A stretch of 64,000 nucleotides of DNA. Source: Vibrio azureus. Lineage in GTDB: Bacteria > Pseudomonadota > Gammaproteobacteria > Enterobacterales > Vibrionaceae. The notes under the pieces were generated by a model. It was given only the letters and a program-made list of their open reading frames with translations. It was not told where the DNA came from and searched no databases. Below are positions 53,894 through 62,940 of this stretch, in pieces. Both the position numbers and the translations under genes were made by a program. Numbering within the stretch: the first letter of the stretch is position 1; each line of letters begins with the position of its first letter. Location: assembly GCF_002849855.1 (NCBI RefSeq), contig NZ_CP018616.1, forward strand, positions 558,001 to 622,000. Reading direction: 5' to 3'.

Positions 53894-55633
53894 CTATCTT
53901 TGATAAACGACCTGACCTCGGCTGATGGTTGTTTCAACCTTAAGATCTTTTAAGTTTGAGGGTGATATTTTAAGTGGATTTTTATCCAATATAATCAAAT
54001 CAGCATTCTTTCCTGTCGTTAAACTGCCTTTACTCTCTTCTTCAAAATGCTGATAAGCTGGCCATATTGTCATAGCTTGAAGTGCGGTATAAACGTCTAC
54101 TCTTTGATCGGGGCCGAGTATTTTATTGCTGCGAGTGGTTCTATTTACTGTGGCATCAAGCACTCTGAACGCGTTAGGTAAAGCAACCGGGGCGTCATGA
54201 TGGGTACTGAACATCAGTCCTGCATTTTTCACTGCTTGAGTTGGAGAAATGAAAGCCGCTCTCGGTTGGCCTAAAACAGATTCCGCATGCCAATCTCCCC
54301 AATAGAAAGTATGCATAGGAAACAGTGAAGGGAAAATACCGAGTTGACCAAGACGTGTGATTTGATCGTGACGTAATGTTTGCCCGTGGATTAAAACGGG
54401 TCTGCGGTCTTGTTGACCTAGCTTTTTGTTAGCATGTTCAACCGACCTGATTAACTGATCAATGGCCGCATCACCGTTGGCATGAACGAGTACTTGCCAA
54501 TCGTGGCTAAAAGCCGTTTCCACGTATTGATATGCTTGTTGATCTTCAAAAGTCGAATAACCGGCATAATCGTCGTTGTGGCCATGGGGAGGATGAAAAT
54601 AAGGTTGGGTCAGCCATGCGGTTTTACCTTGTGGTGAACCATCAAAGTTAAGTTTTACCCCCCCGATACGAAAATGTTTATTGTAATCATTTGAATGGTA
54701 TGGAGAGTCCATGAAGTGACTGCTTGAGACCATATCAGGGTAGGCAACGACATCAATCAACAAACGATCATTTTCAGACGCTCTTTTTATCGCCTGATAA
54801 CTTTCAATGGTGGCTCGCCCTTCTTGCGCCGTTGTGTAACCAAAGCGGGTATACATCGTTTGTGCCGCTTCCAGCATTTTATCTTGCAACTCACTATCAA
54901 TTATTGTTGCTAAGTGGAAAAGTACCGCAAAGTGGGCGTTTTCCTCCAAAATACCATTTGGTTCTTGGCTGCCTTCTTTACGACGAATGATGCCACCAGG
55001 AGGATTTGGTGAATCAGCGTTGATACCAGAAATCTCGAGTGCTTTGCTGTTAGCGACACTCAAATGTCCAGAAGTGTGGATAATAAGTACAGGACGTTCA
55101 GTACTGACTTTATCGAGATCCTCTTTCGTAGGATAGCGATCAAGTTGTGCATCATCGTAACCAAAACCTAAAATCCAACCGGTTTTATCGATAAATAACC
55201 GTTGTGTCTCGTTGCCATTGGCTGATTTGAGGATGTGTATCACTTTTTCGACATTGTTGGCTCCACCATCGGGAGGTGGCAATAGATTAGCAACCATTGC
55301 TTGGAGCCCGACCCCATAAAGGTGGCTATGCGGATCGACAAAGCCGGGCAATAATGTTTTCCCTTCTAAATCGGTGAGTAGGGTATTTTCTGTTTGATAA
55401 GTCATCGCCTCTTCATGAGTGCCCACGTAGAGGATCTTTTCTCCCTTTGTTACAATCGCTTGAGCATATTGAGGCTGTTCTGTCGTCATCGTGAGAATAT
55501 CGCCGCCAAAATAAATATGATCAGCGCTGATGTGATTTTGGCCTTGTTCTGTTGCACAGTGAACGGATGATGAGATAAACATTCCACTGAGTAGCAGTTT
55601 GAACAGAGAGGCATGACTCGATAGTGATTGCAT
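53894..55633 (-). CDS. Secreted amidohydrolase family protein (YtcJ-like)
   Basis: A 579-aa metal-dependent hydrolase. A hydrophobic N-terminus (about 1-27, ending SVHCA) looks like a signal peptide. The HxH metal motif is in LPGFVDPHSHLYG, with later barrel histidines in VLVHANGDAAI and FSTHHDAPVAL. The C-terminus has the usual GKNADLIILDKNPL. YtcJ-type enzymes act on amides or N-acyl compounds; the substrate here is unknown. The start is ATG 55633 (MQSLSSHASLF), with GGGAGC 6 nt upstream; an in-frame upstream start would add 14 residues that spoil the signal peptide. Confidence 0.85.
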   Translation of the reverse strand: MQSLSSHASLFKLLLSGMFISSSVHCATEQGQNHISADHIYFGGDILTMTTEQPQYAQAIVTKGEKILYVGTHEEAMTYQTENTLLTDLEGKTLLPGFVDPHSHLYGVGLQAMVANLLPPPDGGANNVEKVIHILKSANGNETQRLFIDKTGWILGFGYDDAQLDRYPTKEDLDKVSTERPVLIIHTSGHLSVANSKALEISGINADSPNPPGGIIRRKEGSQEPNGILEENAHFAVLFHLATIIDSELQDKMLEAAQTMYTRFGYTTAQEGRATIESYQAIKRASENDRLLIDVVAYPDMVSSSHFMDSPYHSNDYNKHFRIGGVKLNFDGSPQGKTAWLTQPYFHPPHGHNDDYAGYSTFEDQQAYQYVETAFSHDWQVLVHANGDAAIDQLIRSVEHANKKLGQQDRRPVLIHGQTLRHDQITRLGQLGIFPSLFPMHTFYWGDWHAESVLGQPRAAFISPTQAVKNAGLMFSTHHDAPVALPNAFRVLDATVNRTTRSNKILGPDQRVDVYTALQAMTIWPAYQHFEEESKGSLTTGKNADLIILDKNPLKISPSNLKDLKVETTISRGQVVYQR

Positions 55634-55962
55634 AAATTGCTCCCAAAAAACAAATAGGGCAACAATGTAATCCATCTCCCGGCAGGTGCATTAGTTTAGA
55701 GATCTAAGTTTTGGCGACGTTTGTGTGAGCTTAGTTACAGTTTTTAATTAAAGCTGGTTAAGTTAAGGTGTTGATAAATAAATTATAATCAAGTTTCTGG
55801 AAGCCTGTCGGAGCAAGAGAGAAATGTATGTGTTGATGATTTTTATGGATAACTTCGGTGTTGAGTTAAGCCATCTTGTCTCCTCCCTATTTTGTCATTA
55901 AACAAGGAGGAGAGCGCCGATAGCCGTGTACGTAGTGGTCGTCTCTTAGCGATACTTTCTTA
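55634..55962. other. Gene-free region upstream of the amidohydrolase
   Basis: 329 bp between two minus-strand genes. It contains an 8-bp inverted repeat, TCTCCTCC (55879-55886) and GGAGGAGA (55906-55913), 49 bp past the stop of the MetT-like gene; it has no U run but might still mark its mRNA end. No gene is supported. Confidence 0.5.
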
Positions 55963-57326
55963 CTACTTTGCCTCTGTCACCGTTTGACGTGAAGAATGTT
56001 TAACAAACACAGCAATGATCGCGGAAATCATTAAGGCATAACAGTAATAAGAGTGACTAATCACTTCCAAAGGTGACAGCTTAAATACAGACCCTAATAA
56101 CAGCACTTGTGCACCGTAAGGAAGTAGCCCTTGCACCACACAAGAAAATATATCTAAGAGGCTTGCGGCACGACGAGGTGTGACGTTGTTGTCTTGCGCT
56201 AATTCTCTGGCGACCTGACCAGAAACAACAATCGCAACCGTGTTATTCGCGGTACAGACATTGACCATTGAAACTAGCCCAGCGATACCTAATTCGCTTG
56301 CTTGAGTGTTTGCTGTACCGGAATGATGAGCACCAAAACGAAGAATAACACGGCTGACTAATTGAGTTAAAAAGGCTAAGCCACCTTGACGTCGCATCAA
56401 TTCACTTAATCCGCCAATCAGCATTGACAGTAAGAAGATCTCTTGCATGTTGCCAAAGCCAGTATAGATATCTTGAGCGAAATCAGTCATGCCATAATGA
56501 GGGGTGTAAAAAAGGCTAATGACACCAGCGAGAAAAATACCACTGGTGAGTACCACAAAGACATTGAGGCCGGAAAGTGCAAGAACTAATATTGTTATAT
56601 AAGGAAGGACTTTAACCCATTCAATAGCTTCCGTACTAGGTGGTTGAGCTGCATTACTATAAAAAGAGAACACAATAATTGAAATCAGTGCGGCTGGTAA
56701 GGCAATAAAGATATTCTCTTTAAATTTATCTCTCATTGCACAGCCTTGAGAGCGTGTCGCAGCGATTGTAGTATCAGAAATGATCGACAGATTATCACCA
56801 AACATGGCCCCACTTAAGACCACGCCAGCTGTGATAGGAAGGTTCATTTCTGCTGACTCCGCAATGCCTAACGCCACAGGAGCAACAGCGGCAATGGTGC
56901 CCATCGAGGTACCCATTGAGGTAGCGATAAAGGCAGAAATAAAAAAATACCAGGCAAGATAAGACTGGTTGGAATCGCTGATAAGCCCAAGTTTACCGTC
57001 GCGTCCACCCCTCCTGATGCTTTTGTCACTGCAGCAAATGCCCCAGCTAACAAATAGATCATGCACATTGCAATGATATCAGGATGGCCGACACCACGCA
57101 TAAAGTGCTCAATCGTTTGATTTAGTCGATCTTTACTTAACAGCATTGCCAAAAGTACTGCAGGTAGAGCGGCTATTGGTGATGGCACTTGATAAAACGC
57201 AAAATCTACACCTTGTGCAGATAGGTAAGTACCGATACCAATGAATAGACATAAAAAAAGCAGCAAAGGAAGCAGTGCAGTGGCAGATGGGACAACCGCA
57301 GATTGAGAGTTTTTAGAACCGGACAT
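55963..57326 (-). pseudogene. NhaC-family transporter, MetT-like (predicted methionine transporter), -1 frameshift in a T7 run
   Basis: The locus encodes an NhaC-family membrane carrier of about 450 aa split in two frames. The first begins at ATG 57326 (MSGSKNSQSAVVPSATALL) and leaves the family frame at LPGIFL. The second continues ISAFIATSMGTSMGTIAAVAPVALG to 55963, with SGAMFGDNLSIISDTTIAATRSQGC. The switch falls at seven T (plus-strand A 56941-56947). A T TTT TTA heptamer lies in the original frame, so a -1 slip would give LPGIFL-ISAFIATS, a normal sequence. MetJ-type boxes upstream suggest methionine uptake (MetT), not sodium/proton exchange. Sequencing under-call is a strong alternative. 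Confidence 0.8.
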
Positions 57327-57348
57327 GTAAACAACAGCATAATCGAAA

Positions 57349-57446
57349 ATAAGGTGTGCAGACTAATCGGACGAAAAGCCATTGTCAATGTCTAGACGTC
57401 TAAATGGCTATTATTTTTTGTTGCATATCTTAAGTGCACACCTTAT
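57349..57446. repeat. 12-bp inverted repeat flanking the MetJ boxes
   Basis: ATAAGGTGTGCA (57349-57360) and TGCACACCTTAT (57435-57446) are perfect complements 74 bp apart. They bracket the MET boxes and lie between the dedA stop and the start of the MetT-like gene. Confidence 0.7.
57383..57409 (-). promoter_or_regulatory. MetJ repressor boxes overlapping a -35 element
   Basis: A perfect MET box AGACGTCT (57394-57401) is flanked in phase by two imperfect 8-mers, CAATGTCT (57386-57393) and AAATGGCT (57402-57409), each matching 5 of 8. Reading on the minus strand, TTGACA (57388-57383) overlaps the boxes and is a good -35 for the MetT-like gene. This suggests repression by MetJ with S-adenosylmethionine. 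Confidence 0.7.
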
Positions 57447-57475
57447 CGGCCTACATTGAACAGTATAAAATGCCT

Positions 57476-58087
57476 TCAACTACCAGAGTTGGCTTGCTTA
57501 TGTTTCAGTAAGAACAAAATAAGCAATGCAAAAAGTAATGCTGCACAAGTCCAAACAGTATAGCGGTGGTGATTATAGAACTGACTAAATACGTTAAGGT
57601 GCTCAAAAGCAAAGTGCGTTAATAGGCTGAAGACACACACCCAAATAGTTGTCGCGATGGCATTACCAATTAAAAATTCTTTACGTGGCATTTTAGCAAC
57701 ACCACAGGCAAGTGGCATAAACTGCTTCATTCCTTCAATAAAGCGACTGATAATCAGACAAGCTGGGCCGTACTTTTTTATGATGTGTTGAAGTTTTTGC
57801 ATTTTGGGACCGGATATATCACCTTTTTTATCTAGCCAACTTTCAAAGTGATACCCAATCAGGTAACCGCATGTGTTACCAAAGAAGCAACTGAACCACG
57901 AAACCACAATAACGACGCTCAAGTCCATTACATGATCTGAAGAAAGTATTGACGCCGCTATCATTAGTGATTGGCCCGGCATGGGAATACCAATACCTTC
58001 AAGGGCAATACTCACAATCAAAGCAAGGTAGCCGTATTGTTCCAGTAACGGCTTCATTGCTATAAGTAACTCATGAATGTGCTCCAA
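57476..58087 (-). CDS. DedA family membrane protein
   Basis: A 203-aa integral membrane protein of the DedA/SNARE-associated family. The N-terminal amphipathic block YGYLALIVSIALEGIGIPMPGQ and the family motif FSCFFGNTCGYLIGYHFE are followed by KYGPACLIISRFIEGMKQFMPLACGVAKM, with the conserved R and P. Members are linked to lipid flipping and membrane homeostasis; some move undecaprenyl phosphate. The exact role here is unknown. It is divergent from the LumP-like gene. Confidence 0.88.
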   Translation of the reverse strand: MEHIHELLIAMKPLLEQYGYLALIVSIALEGIGIPMPGQSLMIAASILSSDHVMDLSVVIVVSWFSCFFGNTCGYLIGYHFESWLDKKGDISGPKMQKLQHIIKKYGPACLIISRFIEGMKQFMPLACGVAKMPRKEFLIGNAIATTIWVCVFSLLTHFAFEHLNVFSQFYNHHRYTVWTCAALLFALLILFLLKHKQANSGS

Positions 58088-59008
<921 letters not shown>

Positions 59009-59044
59009 TCACTCAATTTTATCGCAGAGCATTCGCTGTATTTT

Positions 59045-59075
59045 ATACCCAAGTATACTGAGCTTACTTGGGTAT
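59045..59075. repeat. Hairpin with repeat-family ends after the LumP-like gene
   Basis: A perfect 11-bp inverted repeat, ATACCCAAGTA (59045-59055) and TACTTGGGTAT (59065-59075), with a 9-nt loop and no U run on either strand. It lies between converging genes and shares the ATACCCAAGT end of the dispersed repeats. Confidence 0.65.
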
Positions 59076-59132
59076 CGTTACTTTCGAAGGCTTACGTTGT
59101 ATGTGACTATAGCCTCAAACTATTTACGTCTC

Positions 59133-59921
59133 TTATTCTCTTCTTGGTTTGTCACTATAACCTAGGTGGCTTAGAAGTTGATTTGTCTGTTCAATAATGA
59201 TTGGATTATCTTCATTATCGGCAAGAGCAGCTTGTACAACTTGACTCACAACGAGACGTTGAAGAGTAAACTTCACTTCTTCTCCCTCTGTGGTTAAATA
59301 TGTTTCATTCAGCGATTGTAGGCCGATGTTGATGACCTTTTGTTGGTGATCAATATGATTCTGAGTCGTTTCTTCCTGATCTAGTACATTAATGGTGTAT
59401 TGATACCTCTCTTTCTCCATCCATGTTCCAACTGAACGATTACCCGTTTGTTTACTCAGCATTTCCATAATGTTAAAGATACGAAAGGTGGTGTCGCAAA
59501 CCCTCATCGAGCTGTCTTTACAAACCAGAGAAGGTTCACCTTTAGCAAAAATGGCACCATTAGGGGAGTCTATAATTTTAAATAGACTTAAATTATATAA
59601 GCTTGGAATATAGCCTTCTAGATGAAAGCCCTCATCACATTGAGAGGACCATTCCTCAAATTGTTGTTGTGATATTTCGATGTAATCAAACCCTGACTTT
59701 GGTGTGCCATTCCAAGAAATAGAATTGTGAAAATTAGTGTTAAGCGAAGCGCTTTGGTTTTCTAGCGGTTGGAATTTATACTTACTTGGGTTGACACAAA
59801 TAGGTTCTACATTGCGGTTTGGATAAATATGATGCTTAGTATTTGATGGATTAGCGTTTACATTAAACGAGAAAATAAGCGGTGACGTTGTCAGTAATAA
59901 AGTTAAAATTTTTCTTTTCAC
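59133..59921 (-). CDS. Secreted protein of unknown function
   Basis: I do not recognise this 262-aa protein. A basic, hydrophobic N-terminus (VKRKILTLLLTTSPLIFSFNVNA) is a clear signal peptide, cleaved near residue 23. The mature part has six or so cysteines, including PICVNPSKY, SQCDEGFHLEG, SLVCKDSSMRVCDTTF, which may form disulfides. A long polar, helical C-terminal half follows. I choose the GTG at 59921, because GAGG lies 6 nt upstream; a TTG at 59939 would give six more residues. It converges on the LumP-like gene and is divergent from the SDR gene. Confidence 0.7.
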   Translation of the reverse strand: MKRKILTLLLTTSPLIFSFNVNANPSNTKHHIYPNRNVEPICVNPSKYKFQPLENQSASLNTNFHNSISWNGTPKSGFDYIEISQQQFEEWSSQCDEGFHLEGYIPSLYNLSLFKIIDSPNGAIFAKGEPSLVCKDSSMRVCDTTFRIFNIMEMLSKQTGNRSVGTWMEKERYQYTINVLDQEETTQNHIDHQQKVINIGLQSLNETYLTTEGEEVKFTLQRLVVSQVVQAALADNEDNPIIIEQTNQLLSHLGYSDKPRRE

Positions 59922-60330
59922 AGTAAGCCTCAAGTACAAATAAAATTATGGCCTAGCCTAATATTATTAAACTAATATAAGAGAAATCTAGGTTATGTTT
60001 ATATGAATGATTTCCGACACCAAATAATAAAGAGGTAAGGATTTATTGTATATAAGAGGAGATGGATTTTTATGTGTTCTGACTCGGCCTTTGATGCATA
60101 AATATTAATCATTTTATTTTTAATCAGCTATATCGTTAACAAAGTCTCAGAGTCTAGGCCACTAGCTAAGAATCAAGCTTCTTAAGGCTAATAGAGTATA
60201 AATTCAGAGTTAATCTCATTGAAGACAGTATCTTGAGATTACTAAATATAAAGTCCACTCAATATGAGTTAAAAAAATAAATGCATTAAGTCATTGATTA
60301 TTAATTATTTTTTCTTATTTTTTTGATCTT
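59922..60330. other. Gene-free AT-rich region upstream of the SDR operator
   Basis: About 410 bp, very AT-rich, with no gene. A short near-repeat AAGAATCAAGCTTCTT occurs at about 60168-60183. The promoter of the secreted protein must lie at its left end but is not distinct. Confidence 0.5.
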
Positions 60331-60385
60331 TACCTATCAATAGGTAGAAAAAATTGTTGACGTCATTCATCAAGGATCATAAAGT
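60331..60385 (+). promoter_or_regulatory. Palindromic operator and sigma-70 promoter of the SDR-OsmC pair
   Basis: A palindrome TACCTA-TCAA-TAGGTA (60331-60346) lies 10 bp before TTGACG (60357-60362). With a 17-bp spacer, TAAAGT (60380-60385) is a fair -10. A second inverted repeat, TCTAC-N6-GTAGA (60445-60460), stands in the 5' leader next to the ribosome site. This is the layout of a TetR- or HxlR-type operator; no regulator gene is in the window. Confidence 0.55.
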
Positions 60386-60473
60386 AACAACCACAGACAG
60401 GGAGTGAGAACGCAAACACTCCTTTTTTAGAAAATTAATAACTATCTACTAGAAGGTAGAGTAAGGATTCAAT

Positions 60474-61247
60474 ATGTTTAATACTTCTTCAATTGCACTT
60501 ATCGTTGGCGGCTCTTCTGGTATGGGTAAAGCTACCGCTGAACGCCTTCTTAACGGCGGTGTACCAGTGATGATTCTGTCTCATGACGCACAAAACCTGG
60601 CTGAAGCGAAACAAGACCTTGAAGCAAAAACTAACGGCCAAGTTGAGACTGCTCAAGTTGACCTTTACGACCCAGCTGCAGTGCAAAGCTTTATTGAACA
60701 ATTGAATGCAGAACAACGCCACATTGGTTACTTGGTTAACGCGGCTGGCTTCTTCAAGCCTGTTGATTTCCTTGAGCATTCAGAGCGTGACTACGACCTA
60801 CAACTTGATATGAACCGTGCTTTCTTCTTTATCACTCAAGCAGTAGCGAAGAACATGAAACAACACGGTGGCGGTGCTATCGTCAACATCGGCTCTATGT
60901 GGGCACACCAAGCGATTAAAGCAACGCCTTCATCTGCTTACTCAATGCAAAAAGCAGGTTTGCATGCTCTAACTAAAAACCTAGCGATTGAACTGGGCGA
61001 GCACGGCGTACGAGTGAATGCAGTTGCTCCTGCTGTTGTGATGTCAACGATTTACAAATCTTTCATCGCAGAAGAAGAAATTGAATCAACACTGAAAGGC
61101 TTCAATGAATTCCACCCAATTGGCCGCATTGGTTCAACAGAAGATGTTGCAAACGCGATTGAGTACTTACTGTCAGACAAAGCGTCTTGGACAACAGGTA
61201 CGGTACTGAATGTTGACGGCGGTGTAATGGCAGGTCGTAACCAGTAA
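60474..61247 (+). CDS. SDR family oxidoreductase
   Basis: A 257-aa classical short-chain dehydrogenase/reductase. The cofactor-binding motif is VGGSSGMGKA (residues 11-20, a GGxxGxG variant of TGxxxGxG). The NAG-like motif is VNAAGF, and the catalytic triad is S141, Y156 and K160 (YSMQK). The C-terminus has the usual TGTVLNVDGGVMAG. The substrate is unknown. AAGGATT precedes ATG 60474. It shares a regulated promoter with the downstream OsmC-like gene (153 bp later), suggesting response to a reactive compound. Confidence 0.88.
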   Translation: MFNTSSIALIVGGSSGMGKATAERLLNGGVPVMILSHDAQNLAEAKQDLEAKTNGQVETAQVDLYDPAAVQSFIEQLNAEQRHIGYLVNAAGFFKPVDFLEHSERDYDLQLDMNRAFFFITQAVAKNMKQHGGGAIVNIGSMWAHQAIKATPSSAYSMQKAGLHALTKNLAIELGEHGVRVNAVAPAVVMSTIYKSFIAEEEIESTLKGFNEFHPIGRIGSTEDVANAIEYLLSDKASWTTGTVLNVDGGVMAGRNQ

Positions 61248-61400
61248 TCACAACGTGTGTGGCTTCCTCCAAAAGGGTGGGGAAGCCGCGATAAAAGCGA
61301 AATAGATAAATAACAAAAATAAAGCGACTGATGCAGATTCAAACGAATAAGCAATCATATTAGGCATCAGCGTCATCATAAAAATTTAAAGGAAAATCTC

Positions 61401-61946
61401 ATGGCAAACGCACCCCTAAATGGCATCAAACTTAATGACCTTGCAGCTTACACAGAAATCGTTACCAATGAACCGGCACAAGCTATTTCAGAATACGGCA
61501 TTGTTGCAGAATGGAAAGGTGGCGTACACAGCGAAATTCGTACGCTCAATCAAAAAGTTGGCGGTAAAGAAATCGTGAAAGATTTTCGCTTCCAAGTCGG
61601 CGAGCCAGAAGAGCTACTGGGTAACAACGCTTACCCAACACCACAAGATTACCTACTAGGTGGTATGGCAGGTTGTATGATGGTTGGTTTTGTTGCTGGA
61701 GCAAGTGCACGTGGTATCAAACTTGACTCTGTAAACCTAACGATCAAGGGCAATCTTGACCTACGTGGTTTCCTAGACGTAAGCGAAGAAGCACCAGTAG
61801 GCTTTGATGAAATCCAGTTCCACTTTGACGTGAAAGGCGATGCGACTCAAGCTGAATTTGATGAAGTGATTGCTAGCGTACAAAAACTGTCACCAAACTA
61901 CCGCACCATTGCTGATGCAGTAAAAGTAACGGCGATGAAAGCCTAA
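61401..61946 (+). CDS. OsmC family protein with a single reactive cysteine
   Basis: A 181-aa OsmC/Ohr-like fold protein. The first conserved cysteine is C92 in LGGMAGCMMVGF. The position of the second family cysteine reads SPNYRTI (S164) instead of a CP pair, so the normal thiol-peroxidase disulfide mechanism is unlikely. The C-terminal SPNYRTI variant is a recurrent subfamily by recall, of unknown activity. AAAGGAAAA lies upstream of ATG 61401. It follows the SDR gene, probably in one transcript, and ends in a terminator. Confidence 0.85.
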   Translation: MANAPLNGIKLNDLAAYTEIVTNEPAQAISEYGIVAEWKGGVHSEIRTLNQKVGGKEIVKDFRFQVGEPEELLGNNAYPTPQDYLLGGMAGCMMVGFVAGASARGIKLDSVNLTIKGNLDLRGFLDVSEEAPVGFDEIQFHFDVKGDATQAEFDEVIASVQKLSPNYRTIADAVKVTAMKA

Positions 61947-62074
61947 TATCAATGTTTGTCGCTTGTCGTTGATAGAGAAAGAGCGATTTATATGCAACAA
62001 GAGCTTATAAGCGATAGCATCGATAAATAAATGTCATTTGATGATTAAATGACAAAAACAAACCAATCTTATCT

Positions 62075-62099
62075 AAGCCTGCGATTCATGCAGGCTTTG
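62075..62099 (+). terminator. Terminator of the SDR-OsmC unit
   Basis: An 8-bp stem (62075-62082 with 62090-62097) with a 7-nt loop and a short, interrupted T tail. Confidence 0.65.
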
Positions 62100-62102
62100 T
62101 TG

Positions 62103-62295
62103 TATATCCAAGTGACTAAGGTCGCTCGACCTTTGGGAGTGTGTCACTGAGCTGGCTTCTTGCGTCAGACAACCGTTCTTCTTACAAAAATAAGCAAGAG
62201 CCTGCTATTCCTATTTTATTCCGCTTCGTTGTCTTCCTTGAATTTGGCTCAGTGATCTCGCTCTGAATCAAGCATCTTGAGGTCACTGGATATAA
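62103..62295. repeat. MITE-like palindromic repeat, copy A
   Basis: About 190 bp with inverted ends TATATCCAAGTGAC (62103-62116) and GTCACTGGATATA (62282-62294). Inside, AAGGTCG-CT-CGACCTT forms a hairpin near the left end, and inner arms GTCACTGAGCT and GGCTCAGTGA are also complementary. Copy A has about 11 extra bases relative to copy B. It has no coding capacity, so it would need an outside transposase if mobile. Confidence 0.75.
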
Positions 62296-62540
62296 CATTT
62301 TCACTCACTGATTTAACTGCTTCAGGTTTAGATGATCGGCAGATGATTATCTCTGGTTCAGGCTCAAAATAGCCGCCACTCTATAATGCCAGCACTCCAA
62401 AGTTTCTTGATAAAAGCTTAATAGAACTTAATACACGCAGTTTAAATAGATACACTTTCAAGCTGCTTTATCTCAGTTAGATAACCAAGTGAAGTATTGT
62501 TTACCTCGACAATTGGCTTCAAATTAATGGATTTGAAAGT

Positions 62541-62708
62541 TAAGGTCGCTCGACCTTTGGGAGTGTGTCACTGAGCTGGCTTCTTGCGTCAGACAACCGT
62601 TCTTCTTACAAAAATAAGAAAGAGCCTGCTATTCCGCTTCGTCGTCTTCCTTGAATTCGGCTCAGTGACCTCGCTCTGAATCAAGCATCTTGAAGTCACT
62701 TGGGTATA
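62541..62708. repeat. MITE-like palindromic repeat, copy B
   Basis: Nearly identical to copy A over about 168 bp, in the same orientation, about 250 bp away. The left outer end is missing: it starts at TAAGGTCGCTCG after unrelated sequence. The right end reads AAGTCACTTGGGTATA. Confidence 0.75.
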
Positions 62709-62880
62709 AAGTCATAATTTAGCCAGAATACAGTGTAGAAAAATAGGGATGGCACACTATTTTAATCGTTAGCTGTTTAAAAGTTATGGGTTTGAACGTG
62801 GGTTTTACAAAATGATTGCTTTACAGAAGCTGGAGAGAGGTAATAAAGAAATGAAGGTTTATGATTAAGCTTGGAGATAT

Positions 62881-62907
62881 AAAAAAGCCTTCCAAATAGG
62901 AAGGCTT
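62881..62907 (-). terminator. Rho-independent terminator of the SnoaL-like gene
   Basis: A 9-bp stem (62885-62893 with 62899-62907) with a 5-nt loop, followed on the minus strand by a T run. It lies 33 bp past the stop. Confidence 0.8.
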
Positions 62908-62940
62908 AACATTAATCATCATTGTTAAAACTATTGGCGT

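Larger units (their letters stand above)
61947..62940. other. Gene-free repeat-rich region
   Basis: About 990 bp without a gene. In order: a 7-bp hairpin GTCATTT/AAATGAC (62033-62053), the osmC terminator, repeat copy A, a unique AT-rich spacer (62296-62540), repeat copy B, a second spacer, and the terminator of the minus-strand gene at 62881-62907. The gap looks like an accumulation site for repeats. Confidence 0.6.

Noticed and set aside
60489..60779. 96-codon open frame opposite the SDR gene
   Set aside because: Antisense to an intact SDR gene with all catalytic residues.
62103..62708. CRISPR array formed by the two repeats
   Set aside because: Only two long copies about 250 bp apart with internal palindromes; no regular short repeat-spacer pattern and no cas genes.
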